NCBI RefSeq assembly: GCF_963678635.1
Contig: NC_087066.1
Span: 57,926,312 to 57,990,311 of the forward strand
DNA from: Symsagittifera roscoffensis
Taxonomy: Eukaryota; Xenacoelomorpha; Acoela; Convolutidae
Length of the DNA: 64,000 nucleotides
Direction: 5' to 3'
Positions 33,615 to 43,782 of the stretch are shown in pieces. The position numbers and the translations under genes are program-made. The number at the start of each line of letters is the position of its first letter. Within the stretch, counting starts at the first letter, position 1. The notes below the pieces were generated by a model. The model saw only the letters and a program-made list of their open reading frames with translations. It had not been told where the DNA came from and did no database searches.

Positions 33615-34156
33615 TAACCAGGATAACGCCCTGTTGTCAACTTAAAGGGAGCGCTCCCCAAGTATGCGCGGTACTTTTCCACAAACGTGACTACTGCAAA
33701 CATTTCTGCCTTTGGTGCACCATATTTCATCTCAGTGTCACTTAACACCTTACTGCCATATGCAATGGGACGGAGAACGGTTCTCCCATTCCATTCCGGC
33801 TCCTGATGCAGTATTCCCGAGATGGCTACTACTGATGCGTCTGTGTCAAGAACATACATGCCCTTTTCAGTAGGCATGCCTAGCACTGGCGCGTCGTACA
33901 GTTCCTTCTTTACGTTCTCAAAAGCCGTTTGAGCTCCATCGCTCCACTCGAACTTTTTCCCTTTGTTGCGCATCAGCTTCTGCATCGGATACACCTTGTC
34001 TGCATATCCTTTTATGAGCTCACGGTAGTAGTTGGCAAACCCTAGGAAGCTCATGAGCTGTGTGTCCGTTCTGGGAGCCTTCCATGTCAACACAGCTTCT
34101 ACTGCTTCCGGGTCCGGCCTCACACCATGCCTGTCGAAACAAAACCTAAGCAACAA
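33611..34156 (-). pseudogene. pol: RT thumb and first part of RNase H, right copy
   Basis: The frame starts just after a large RT deletion and shows the thumb/connection typical of Ty3-type pol (DRHGVRPDPEAVEAVLTW, LGFANYYRELIKGYA), then RNase H with DTDASVVAISGIL carrying the first Asp and the Glu segment. It ends through a short deletion at 33,635. Confidence 0.85.
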
Positions 34157-34180
34157 AGTCGCAACAAAACCTAAGCAGCA
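34133..34180 (-). repeat. 23-bp direct repeat at the RT deletion junction
   Basis: Positions 34,133-34,155 and 34,158-34,180 differ at two bases. They lie exactly where the RT fingers end (LRFCCDF) and the thumb begins (DRHGVRP). All catalytic palm motifs, including the YxDD box, are missing between them. A slipped or templated repair event is likely. Confidence 0.65.
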
Positions 34181-35284
34181 CCCATGGCGGTTTCGAGGGT
34201 TCTATCGTGTCGTATTCGAGCAACATTTCTATTTCCGCTCGGCACGCTTCCGATTTATGTGGCGTCATTCGTCTTGCGCCTTCCCTATGGGGTACGGCGC
34301 TTTTCTCAAGTTCGATTTCGTGTTTGACGAAACTACAGCAACCGATATCCTTGAAAATACATCCGCGTTCCAATTTAAAACCTCCCGTAGTAGCTCGAAA
34401 TCTCCCTCGCCTATTTTCCCTTTTAAGTGTTCTATCTCTGGCAAAACCGGTTTGTCAGACTCTAGTTCATATAACGAGGGGCGTTCCGGTTTTTTCGAGC
34501 AGCTCGATAAGCCGTCGTTTGTGTCGGACTTCATTGAAAACAATTTATGAATAGATTTTAATTCATTAATCTTTTTTAAAATTTTATCTTTATCGGCATG
34601 ATAAGGACAGTCTTTCACACTATATTTCTTCAAGTTTTGTGTCTCTTCATAGTCGGTCCTCATCGGCAAAGCGTAACCAAGCTTTTTTCCACGCTGGATT
34701 GAAACCGTGGTGTCCAGTGTGTTCAGTAACACACTGACACACAGTCCGTTTCGCGTTACCGAGAAGCTCCGGCCTAAAATCACTGAGCTTTGACTATTTG
34801 GATTCGGTACCAAACAAACCTGTTTACTATCACTTAACGAAATTAAGTTTCTCATTCTAAAAATTGCTACTATTGCCTTAATTTCGTCTGTTATTATTCT
34901 ATTAATTGGTTTCTTAACATACTTCCGATCCGGGTTACTAATCCTTATTAGACCGTTGTTCAAGTTGATCATCACGTCAAAATTCCTGATGAAATCTCTG
35001 CCCAAGATGAATTGGTCGGCGTCGTCCAAATTCTCTACCACCAGGAAGCTCATCCAAAGATCCCGTCCTCCCATGTGGAGAACCGTTATTGGAGTTCTTC
35101 CGGCTACGTAAATCGCTCCTCGATTGGCTGCAGCCAGTCTGAGATTCGTCGGAATTAGATCTTCCCTCGTGAAATCCATTCTTTCCCAAGTCTTTATCGG
35201 CATCACACTCACTACCGCTCCAGTGTCCAGAAGCCCTGTGACTCCGATTTTCGTTCCGTTGGTTGCAATGTGTACTGCGTCTTG
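34146..35284 (-). pseudogene. pol: aspartic protease and RT N-terminus, right copy
   Basis: Frame 35,212-34,265 (315 residues) follows directly after an in-frame DTGAVVSVM (about 35,235), the catalytic motif of retroviral-type proteases; ILGRDFIRNFDVMI is the second conserved part. A linker leads to the RT start, where a frameshift near 34,370 passes to 34,373-34,146 (HEIELEKSAVPHREGARRM). The protease would process gag-pol. RT is truncated. Confidence 0.8.
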
Positions 35285-36289
35285 CTACATCATGGCGTCA
35301 TGGCCTATCCTGCAGACTTTGAGTTCTTCTTCACCCAGATAGATCTGCCCTATCTGGTCACAGTCTGTTGTCACATATGTCCTAGTGTAGATACTGATTC
35401 CATCTACGTTCAGCATCACCTGATACGGTCCATAGACTTCCACGTAGCGCCCATGAAGCTTCTTTTTGCGAGGGCCACCCGTTGTTAGTAGTGCTCGCAC
35501 CGCTCTCGATTCAGTGCGCGGCTCCACCTGCCTCAGATAATCTGCATAGGTATCCAAATGCATCAAAGTGAACTCTGACGGTTCGCTCAGATTTCTGATT
35601 ACCTGGTGTCCCGCTACCGAGATTATTGACTGTATTTTGCTTCCTTGTGTCACCATACCGAACCTCTGCCCGGAGATCACATTAAGTTTCATGCTCAAAT
35701 TACCTGGTGCCTTCGTCTCTTCGACCTCTGTTGCCTCGAAGGTATTCAGTTTCTCCTGTAGTTTCTCATTTTCCAGTTCGAGTTTCACTTTTTGTTCGAT
35801 CTCTTTTGTCACCAGTTCCTGCTGCACTCTATTTAGAGCATCCATCGCGGCTGCCCTATAATCAAAATTGAAGGCATCGGCACCAGTACCTGGTTCCGGT
35901 TCGCATGTCTCTTCAGTTACCGCTCGCGTTTTCTTCGTCGCCAACTCTTGCGGTTTGTCTTTTCTGCGCGCCTCCGTTTCACTCAATAGGCGAGCCTTGC
36001 TGGCTTTCACTTTTGATAAAGCTTCCTCATGCCTTGGGTGCTTGATGTCTGCTACAGCATCCCAGAATTGCGGAAAATCTGATTTAAAATGACCTTCCAA
36101 ATTACAAAAGAAACACCTCGGGCCGAATTTTGCAATTACTCCTCTCATGAAATCTTCATGATCGACTTCTGACGCATCTTCGTCCTCGAGGCTCAAGCCT
36201 ATTGCCTTCATGCCCTGTTTATAAGTTGGGCATGCTGACACATGATGATCCGTTGAACTGCAATTGGCACAAGAACGTCTCTTGTCCAT
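35285..36289 (-). pseudogene. gag/pol: nucleocapsid zinc knuckles and linker
   Basis: These 334 residues carry a CCHC knuckle CANCSSTDHHVSAC (36,271-36,230). A second, CFFCNLEGHFKSD (36,115-36,077), has Phe where the last Cys should be. A coiled-coil stretch follows (about residues 165-200), then a strand-rich segment before the protease. TAG at 35,285 is in frame with the protease and looks like a mutation, or less likely a readthrough signal. Nucleocapsid binds the element RNA. Confidence 0.8.
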
Positions 36290-36871
36290 ATCATCCCTCG
36301 GTTTGTACCAGTTGTTCCCTTGGTTTGCTGGTCCGATGTTGAAATTGCCATAATTGTTCTTATAATATCCAGATCTCGAGGGGGTTTCAACAAAAGATGC
36401 TCTTTTGACTTGAGCCTCAACTGATCTGGTGTTGGCGCATTGGTTGATAGTGGTGTGTAATGCGTTGCTAGTATTGTTCGAAGTTCATCATTCTTCACAC
36501 CATCGATGAAGTTTGAGGCTACCGCCAGGTTCATCCTCCTGTTCGACTCGTCCGGTTGGCTACGCCTTCTAAGCATCTCCAAATCGTCAAGAAAATTGTT
36601 TATCGTCTCATCTTCTCGTTGCCTCCTTTTCTCGAAGCGCATCTTTGCTTGGTGTCCCTACCCCTGAGCCAAAACGATTCAACAAGATTTCGAAGATTTT
36701 CTCAGCAGTATCCCGCTGATGTTGCTTTTTGGCCATCACACAGTTTAGGGCTGTCCCTTCCAAGTTACTGGTGAGCGCACTGCACTCTTGCTTTTCTGAC
36801 AGGTCTTATTCCTCAAAATGCAGTTTCATCACCTCTATCCAGGTGTCAATGCAGCCGTCAGATTCGTCTTT
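36208..36871 (-). pseudogene. gag: capsid domain
   Basis: Translated around stops at 36,872 and about 36,810, the region reads CIDTWIEVMKLHFEE, then QECSALTSNLEGTALNCVMAK and DTAEKIFEILLNRFGSG, then the frame 36,642-36,208 with RFEKRRQREDETINNFLDDLEMLRRRS. This is the helical layout of Retrotrans_gag capsids. A one-base shift near 36,660 and another near 36,400 break it. It would form the particle shell. Confidence 0.75.
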
Positions 36872-37327
36872 TTAGCATCTTGGTTTCTTGAAGACTCTTC
36901 TAGACTTTTCACTGCGTTCATTAGTTCTGGATAACCTCGTGAGTAATGTCTCCAAAGACCTGTTTAGGGGTTCAAAGGCTGTGGCCATTACCGTAGCATC
37001 TCTCGAGTGCCCCGCATGAGTATCATCGCACCTTGTTAAGGGCTCTGTATTTGGTGCATCCCTGCAATCCGAATTGCCGTGACTGTTTCCCCCTTGGCCC
37101 ACATGAATCCTCCCTGGGCTCACATGTCTCCTGTTACCGGAATCACCTCTCCCAGTCGCATGTGTGCCTTGTGTCGGTCGTTCGTTTGAGGCCTGCCTGT
37201 TCCCTGTTGAACTTGCTCTACTGTTTGGGCCCCATGTTCTATTATCCTTTGTGGTATAGCCTGACGAACTGCCCCTACCTCTAGTGGATCCATATGTCCT
37301 CATCCTTTGATGGTCATTGAAGTTCAC
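36872..37327 (-). pseudogene. gag: Gly/Arg/Asn-rich middle region
   Basis: These 151 residues, low in complexity (GSTRGRGSSSG, GDSGNRRHVSPGR), are in the same phase as the gag N-terminus and separated from it only by TGA at 37,376. Likely an RNA-binding or disordered stretch. It ends LSRTNERSEKSRRVFKKP just before the capsid part. Confidence 0.75.
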
Positions 37328-37375
37328 CTTCGGCTCCTTGCTGGGACCTCCCGAGTTCGGTTCCCCTTCTTTTGG

Positions 37376-38677
37376 TCAACTCTTGCTGCCTAGTAGCCCG
37401 TCCAACCTATCCATCATAGCCTGAGTTCGCCTCTCCATCATTGCATCTATCTTTGTGTCAAGAGTCCCAAGAGACTGCTCTTGCTGAATTCTTAACTTCT
37501 CCATGTCGTCTCTTAAGCGTAATTCTCTCTGTTCCGCTTCTCTTGTCATTTGCGACAATTTCTTTGCTATGTGCTCGTCCGTTCTTTCCTTCAAGCGTTT
37601 TTCGCTCCTACCAACTTCTTGTCTATTGCGGTTTATTTCTTCCCGCAGACTTTCTCTTTCAACGTGGACTGCTCTTTCTAGTTCACTCATTCTTATGAAT
37701 ATCTGTTCATTTTGTTCTCCTATACTGCCCACTATGTTGTTCAAGGCTTCTTCTAATGATGCCCCGTTTTCTACTAGTGGCGTCACTAGCGGCGGTGTCA
37801 CCATGTCGATCTCAGGTAGCTTCGTGCTGGTCGAGATTCGGGCTTTGATTCTCTGCCTCGACGTCTTTTCATTATCCACCTCAGGATCCGCTGATGCGTT
37901 GCCTAGCCCTATAATTCTATTCTCCCCAGTTCGCGTCTCCGAGTTTATCATACTCACAAAGTCTCTTGACTGGCCTGATGTGTTTGTGTCTTTGCTTATC
38001 GTTCTCACCACACTAAATTTGTCCATGGTTCCAGGGTCTCTGTCGGTGTATGCCTCATTCTCCTGGATCGAACTATTGAGGCTGACTTGAGATCCAAAAT
38101 CCACTTGCTCCTCATCGTCCTCTTCTTCCTCCTGGGATTCACCTGCATTTCCTGTACCCGCTCCCATGGTGAATGGAAAGATGTTTCCGATAGTGTTCTT
38201 CATTCTTTCTGAGAACGACGAGGACGTTGTCTGTTTTTCCGTCACGCCTCCCATCATGGTGTTGTCCGTGGGAGATCTTCTAGTTGCCACAATTTCAGTT
38301 GAGATGTCGGACAGTTCCGACATCTCCTCTCGGTCCAGTGTCCCGGTGGAAGTGGCAAAATCTTGGCCTTGTTCTACCGGAGTAAATTCACTCGCCAGCT
38401 TTCTGTCTCTCCCCTCCGGTCCATGTATTTCCTGGTTCTCATTCATGGCCTGGTCCGGATGGACCTCCACTTCTAGCATAGCTTTTCGCTCTTCTGAGGA
38501 CTTCTGACTCCTGGTTTCAACCATTCTGCCTGAAACCGTCTCCTTTTTGTCGGTCCGGGTTCGTGTGATCCGTTCCACAAAAGGGTCGGTCATTGCTTTT
38601 CTTTGCCTTTCAGGTATGAATTTCCTGGAGCTATCACCTCGTTTAGGTATCCTTGACTTGTCTAGACTCATTTTCAC
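37376..38677 (-). CDS. gag N-terminal region with a long coiled coil
   Basis: This intact 433-residue frame starts at an ATG after the leader. The first 180 residues are charged and disordered, with an acidic block (SQEEEEDDEEQVDFGSQ). Residues 310-430 form a long coiled coil rich in Glu, Arg and Leu (SELERAVHVERESLREEINR). The TGA that ends it is in phase with the next gag part and probably a mutation. The long coiled coil before capsid is unusual for Ty3-type gag and may drive assembly. Confidence 0.75.
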   Translation of the reverse strand: MKMSLDKSRIPKRGDSSRKFIPERQRKAMTDPFVERITRTRTDKKETVSGRMVETRSQKSSEERKAMLEVEVHPDQAMNENQEIHGPEGRDRKLASEFTPVEQGQDFATSTGTLDREEMSELSDISTEIVATRRSPTDNTMMGGVTEKQTTSSSFSERMKNTIGNIFPFTMGAGTGNAGESQEEEEDDEEQVDFGSQVSLNSSIQENEAYTDRDPGTMDKFSVVRTISKDTNTSGQSRDFVSMINSETRTGENRIIGLGNASADPEVDNEKTSRQRIKARISTSTKLPEIDMVTPPLVTPLVENGASLEEALNNIVGSIGEQNEQIFIRMSELERAVHVERESLREEINRNRQEVGRSEKRLKERTDEHIAKKLSQMTREAEQRELRLRDDMEKLRIQQEQSLGTLDTKIDAMMERRTQAMMDRLDGLLGSKS

Positions 38678-39442
38678 TTTATCACTTCTTACTATCTATA
38701 CACTCAGTTCGATTGCTAGTGTCCTTTTGATCTGACTACTGATAATAATAACACAACACAATAAATTCCAAAAATTTGTATATTCCACGAATCCTTGTAT
38801 ATTATTACGGCACAGCGTATATACAAATTTTTCACAACAATCGATTATTAGTCGTAAGATTTGAGAACTAGCACAGTACGATGATATCAGTCAATTTAAG
38901 AGATAGTGTATTCAATACCCAATCAAGCGCAAACTGTTGATTTAAAACCAGATAAAACAAAATAAGAAAATTTCTATGAAAAACGTACGTGTATTGTACT
39001 TTTAGTCAGTCGCAGTACAATTGTCGAACTTGTTTTTATAAAGAAAGAGCTTTCCCTGCTTGGTGCTGCACCAAACAGACAAAACTTGAAGGCAGTAATT
39101 TTTTCAAGTGGGCGTCTATTGCACCCACCGAGTCCTGTGTTACCTATCTGCTTTCGGACTGCCCGAGCTAGATCTACTAAAATCCTCAGGGCAGTCACTT
39201 TTCTCAAAAACGTTTTGGATTTCAATCCAAACCAATGAGTTACAAACTCTTTTTTTTATTTAGTCTTAGTGTCGCGAATATCCGAATTTGGAAATGTTTT
39301 GTTTTGGTGTGGTCTTTTTTGAAAGGCAACTTACCAGTGCAGTCACTGGTTCCTAGCCTGTCTCTTAATAACCTAAGACCTCTCACTATTAACTTTTCTT
39401 CTGTTTACCTGGTCTGTAAGTAAAATTAAGTAAACAAGATAA

Positions 39443-41024
39443 TACCCCTCCGGGCTGACAAAAAACAGTACCCCTCCGGATTGGCAAAAATAGAACCCCT
39501 TCGGATTGGCAAAATTGAGACCCCTCCGGATTGGGACCCCTCCCATTCAGGAAAAATTTGGACCCCTCCTTATTGGGACCCCTCCGGTTTTGTAAAATTA
39601 GCTTTTCTGAGACTTCCTTGATTTTCAACCTATACCCCTCCGGATACGTTCTCCGATGCTATTATGCTGTTTGTATCAACTAGGAAGGGTATGTGGTCCT
39701 TCCCTAGACCCTTCCGGATTGAAGTTAAGCCTCTTATTTGACAACTCACGCTAACGGTGAAGGGTCTTATCGCTAGCTTAGTTTCGGCTCTATCAAGGTT
39801 TTCTGGTGCCTTTAGCCTTCCGAATTCTTCTAGAACAGCGTAAAATTTTCTTATTCAACCGTTTCTACCCTTTGGTAGGGGTGTACGAGCTTTCCAAAAT
39901 TTTTTTTTTATAAAACGTGAGGGGTCTCCACTCCCGAATTGGTGAATTTGCTAAGAACAATCTCAAAAAATTTTCACGTTTATTTTTTCGAATAACTTTT
40001 GTTCTTATTAGTAAGCGCAGATAATTTTTGATCTAATGGTACCAAGATTAACTGGATCTGTCTATTAGTTCCAAAGTTATTAACCAAAACGTCTTTTTTC
40101 TAAAGTCAAGAAATTTCTCTCTTATAGGTTCCGCCTAACTTTTTCCGCAATTCTGTTCTTTTCGACCTACAAATTATTGATACGAGCTCAGAAGGCCTAT
40201 ACTATTCTAGTTTAATGCAAAAAACCCGATCTGAAACGCTTTAGTTGAAAACATTTTCGAAAAACTATGCTACCTGGACCCCTCCGGATTGATGAATCCA
40301 CTGAATCAAACACGTTAAGCTCGATTTCTCTGTAATCTGGAAGGCTTTCGGTAAACGGGTCATAAAACCTGTAGATTCACTAGTGGACGTTGTCTGAACA
40401 ACTATTTTTACTGTCCTAACTCAAAAATTTCAAAATTTTTTTTGATTTTATATTGCTCCGTTTTCTCAAAAATCGGGAAAATTCTGTTTTTGGTACCAAA
40501 ATAGTTCCAACCACTTCTGAACTAAACTCAACCGGTTCTACCTATTATACTAGCACAGTAACGATGTAACTCACTAATTTAGCGCTTTTTTTGTTTCAAA
40601 AAATATCGATATTTCAAAAATCGCGATTTGTGGGGGGTCAAAATATCGCTATTTTGACCCTAAAAACCGGTCCGCTTACTGTGTTTTTCAGTGAAAAACG
40701 ATATAGGAGTATCAATATAGGCTATATAAGTAATAATTCTAGTAATACTATATCCCTCTGGGTTTGTTCAATATCCGAATTAAGGTGCTTAACTCGGATT
40801 TTCGCAGTTCGGTGAAGGGTCACTACAGTGCAGCACTGTCGAGCCCCCCACAGATTACTGTCTTATTTTTTGTTCCAAAAGGGATACAAAACTTGTTAAC
40901 GATACCCAACAGTCGACTGTCGTTGTCGTTGAGCCCCTCCTTATTGCTTCTTGTACTGCTTGCCGGATCAGTCTTCTCCCAAGACCCCTCCGGATTGAGC
41001 GCAAATCAGCAGACCCTTCCGGAT
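39443..41024 (-). repeat. Interspersed short motif array in the leader
   Basis: Copies or near-copies of ACCCCTCCGGATTG (on +) are at about 39,443, 39,470, 39,495, 39,520, 39,561, 39,578, 39,633, 39,708, 40,278, 40,983 and 41,011. The LTRs have the same core (GACCCCTCCGGATTC, for example 42,045). Spacing is irregular. Confidence 0.7.
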
Positions 41025-41341
41025 TGAGCGCAAATTAGCCTTAACGTGCTTAAATACTCAAACAAGCCTACAGTACAAGCCTCACCAACGGGCTACAAAA
41101 ATGATCGTAACAATCTTGATTGATATAAATGCCTGTAACAACAATATATCTATCAACAACAAACGGGAGGATCGGATCACATTTTGTCTGGGGGATGGTT
41201 TCTACTGATTTTGTACTAATTTTTTACTGTAATGGTTTTTTCGGTTATTTTTTTTTGTTTTTCTTGGGTACTATACTACTTTTTGTTTGGTTTTATGTTC
41301 ATCTTTAAGTGTTTTTAGTCACGGACCACTCAGGAGATGAC

Positions 41342-41513
41342 GGGATCGCGAATCCCCCCACCCTTCCTGGTTCGGGATTTTTCGGTCTTAACTAGGTTAA
41401 AAAGCTATCCACGGGAATCCGGAAGGCTTCCGCGTTCCCAACTACCCCTCCGCCTCGGCAATTAGGGTCTATTAAGGGCGTTATTATGAGCATCCGCTCG
41501 GCGCGGAGTGCTC
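41342..41513 (-). promoter_or_regulatory. Cluster of three hairpins just inside the candidate 5' LTR
   Basis: Hairpins: GGGAT/ATCCC (41,342-41,355); GGGAA-TC-CGGAA with TTCCG-CG-TTCCC (41,413-41,439); GAGCA-T-CCGC with GCGG-AG-TGCTC (41,488-41,513). Their place after the 5' LTR recalls dimerisation and packaging structures of retroelement RNAs. Role is inference. Confidence 0.4.
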
Positions 41514-41579
41514 GTTAACGGTTCTGCCGGTCTTGATGTTAAAAAAGAATAACACCCAGGAGCGCCATAAAAACATCTA

Positions 41580-42490
41580 TGTAACATTCCCACGGAAGTA
41601 CATATTGACGGAAAATAAAGCTAGGTTCTAAGACGACTGGCCAACGTCTAAACAGAGCTCTACATGCTTTTCACCGTCTCTACGGAAGCCAGTTCTTTTG
41701 GTGGTCTTTCCAACATCGGGTCGACAAAAACGTTACTGCTCTCCAGCTTCGACCAGAACGCTCAAATTGACTTAATTGCATGCAAATTTAGTGAGCTCAT
41801 GGCTGGGTCTCAATATCCCCAGACCACGAGGTCACTCCTAAAAGCAGAGCTACTACTGATTATATTACTATTGTTTTTGTTCAGTAGATAAAAATCATCA
41901 TCTCCATCGAAGATGGATCAACCCCTTCCCCTAACTCCTAGCTTCTCATCGTCGCAAAATGAATTCAGATGTTAAATAAATTCAATTCAAGACATAACCG
42001 GGAAGCTAAGAATTTGTATAAAATGATATAAGTCCAAGTCCCCAGACCCCTCCGGATTCTTGAATCCGGGTAAATAACAACCTTGTCTTCTTTCCGGAAG
42101 GCTGCTTTTCCACCCTTCACCGTTGTTGTGAACGGCCTTGCAACAATTGTAGCGGGACAATCACTGCAATTTGGAACGGTCTCTGCTGACTCTGCAATTC
42201 GTTGTTGTTTTTTCTATCGAAATTCTCGTAGTTGTCACTATCGCAGCTATTGTTGTTCTGATTTTTTCTGGTTTTCTTCCAAAATGGCCGATTCTGACGT
42301 TTCTCAGAAATATGACGTCATTCTTCGAAATTTTAAAAATTTGAAATACCAAAAAATTCCAGCCTTCACAGTTTGACTAATCGCTCCAATAACACTGCTA
42401 ATCCTTCAAAACTGCTAATTCGGAAGTTTAGCTGCTAATAATTCGAAATTGCCGAATCTGCATTTTCGTCCATTCTGGTCGAATGTCACA
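41580..42490 (-). repeat. Candidate 5' LTR of the right copy (911 bp)
   Basis: TGTAACATTC...GAATGTCACA on +. By eye it is about 95% identical to 10,606-11,462, closer than to the other two LTRs. No target-site duplication is seen around it (TCTA on the left, AACC on the right), which fits one side being internal. The right flank is a LINE fragment. Confidence 0.7.
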
Positions 42491-42848
42491 AACCTTTATT
42501 TTTTTTGTAAACCTACTATCACAGAATCTCAAGAGGGATTTGTAACAAAAAAATCATGCACACTTCAAATGGTTATCTATCTTGAAAAAAATTTACGACG
42601 CAAACAACTACAGAAAACATATAGAATCTGTTCATACGGATTAGGAAAAGCCTTCGACAGGGTCGATATTCAGCTACTCCTACGCAAATTATCGGACTCT
42701 GGAGTTCGTGGAAAACTTGAAATGACTTAGAGATTGATTTTATCGAATCGAAAATATCAAGTCTAAATTGAGAATGAACTATCAACCGAGCGAATCATCA
42801 TCAGTGGAGTACCAAAAGGCCCTATTCTTTACTTATTTACTTTTCCTG
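42491..42848 (+). pseudogene. Non-LTR retrotransposon RT fragment (Jockey/CR1-like), part 1
   Basis: Translation across stops gives ESQEGFVTKKSCTLQ, then GKAFDRVDIQLLLRKL (RT motif A region, with Asp), and SGVPKGPILYLF (motif B region). It is interrupted at 42,849 by a solo LTR and resumes at 43,783. Its 5' side is cut by the LTR at 41,580-42,490. Class by motif; clade uncertain. Confidence 0.6.
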
Positions 42849-42851
42849 ATG

Positions 42852-43773
42852 TGTAACAATCGCCCGGAAACACATATCGACGGAAAATAAAGCTAGGTTC
42901 TTAAACGACTGGCCAACGTCTAAACACAGTTTTACATGCTTTTCACCGTCTCTGCCAAAGCCAGTTCTTTTGGTGGTCTTTCCAACATCGGGTCGACAAG
43001 ACGTTACTGTTTCAGGCTTCAAACAGAAGGCTCAAATTAACTTAATTATTTGCAAAAATAGTGAGCTTATGGCTGGGTCTCAGTATCCCCAGACCACGAG
43101 GTCACTCCTTTAAAACAAGGCTACTACTATTTATTATATTATGATTGTTTTTGTTCGGTAGATAAAAATCATCATCTCCATCAAAGATGGATCAACCCTA
43201 TCCCTCACTCCTAGCTTCTCATTCTCTGAAAATGACTCGGGATGTTCATTAAATTCATATCAGGACATGACCAGGAAGCTAAAATTTAATATATAACAGT
43301 TTGAGTCTTGGGTCCGAGACCCCTCCGGATTCTGGAATCCGGGGAAATAACTTCCTTATTTCTTTCATGAGGGCTGGACAGGTCGTCCCAACACCCTTCG
43401 TTGTTCTTGTGAATTGCTCGGTAACGATTGTAGCGGCACAATCGTTTTAATTCGGAATGGTTTCTGACAACTTCCAATCACAGTTTCAATCTTTCGTCGT
43501 TTTCTCATAGTTGTTTTCATTGCAACTATTGTTGTTCTTGTTTCGCCGTTTCAGTGTGTGCGAAATATAAAAAGGTTACGTGTCGTTCACGTCCAAGTCG
43601 AAGTTTTAAAAATTAGCATGTCAGTTAAAACTAACTCTTCTGATTCGTCTAAGCGTTCAATAACGTCGCTAATCCGTTAAAACTATCAATCTTCCAGGTC
43701 AGATGTTCTTTTTCTGGTCGATGAAAATTCGAACGCGAAACTGCATTTTCGTACATTCTAGTCGAATGTCACA
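42852..43773 (-). repeat. Solo LTR of the giant family (922 bp) nested in a LINE
   Basis: TGTAACAATCG...GAATGTCACA on +, same family as the other LTRs but diverged. The direct repeat ATGTGTAAC occurs on both sides (42,849-42,857 and 43,774-43,782). Because the LTR itself begins TGTAAC, the true target-site duplication may be shorter. It contains the CCGG palindrome (about 43,324). No internal element sequence is attached. Confidence 0.85.
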
Positions 43774-43782
43774 ATGTGTAAC

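Larger units (their letters stand above)
38678..41579 (-). other. Leader between candidate 5' LTR and gag
   Basis: There is no supported coding frame in 2.9 kb. The part 39,443-41,024 carries about a dozen copies of a motif ACCCCTCCGGATTG (on +), and 41,342-41,513 three hairpins. It is the expected place for packaging signals. A primer binding site is not certain: TGGCGCTCCTGGGTG lies 12 bases inside the LTR on the - strand but I cannot match it to a tRNA. If the LTR at 41,580 is a solo LTR, part of this stretch would be flanking repeat DNA. Confidence 0.5.
10606..42490 (-). mobile_element. Giant Ty3/gypsy-type LTR retrotransposon, right copy (about 31.9 kb)
   Basis: In transcript order on the - strand: candidate 5' LTR 42,490-41,580, leader, gag from 38,677, zinc knuckles, protease, truncated RT, RNase H, integrase, macro-like domain, accessory region 29,359-12,292, 3' UTR, 3' LTR 11,462-10,606. 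By eye the two LTRs differ at about 5% of positions and share small indels that the other LTRs lack, which supports pairing. Internal tandem duplications (about 20,000-28,550) add roughly 8 kb. No target-site duplication can be tested because the 3' end is truncated. The weak point is the 5' LTR assignment: a dispersed-repeat-like block abuts it on the inner side. Confidence 0.7.

Noticed and set aside
39443-39720. CRISPR array in the ACCCCTCCGGATTG repeats
   Set aside because: Repeats are short, irregularly spaced and degenerate, in animal transposon DNA.
41545-41570. Primer binding site TGGCGCTCCTGGGTG on the - strand
   Set aside because: It lies 12 bases from the LTR, does not match a tRNA 3' end that I know, and is part of a dispersed block. 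Kept only as a remark.
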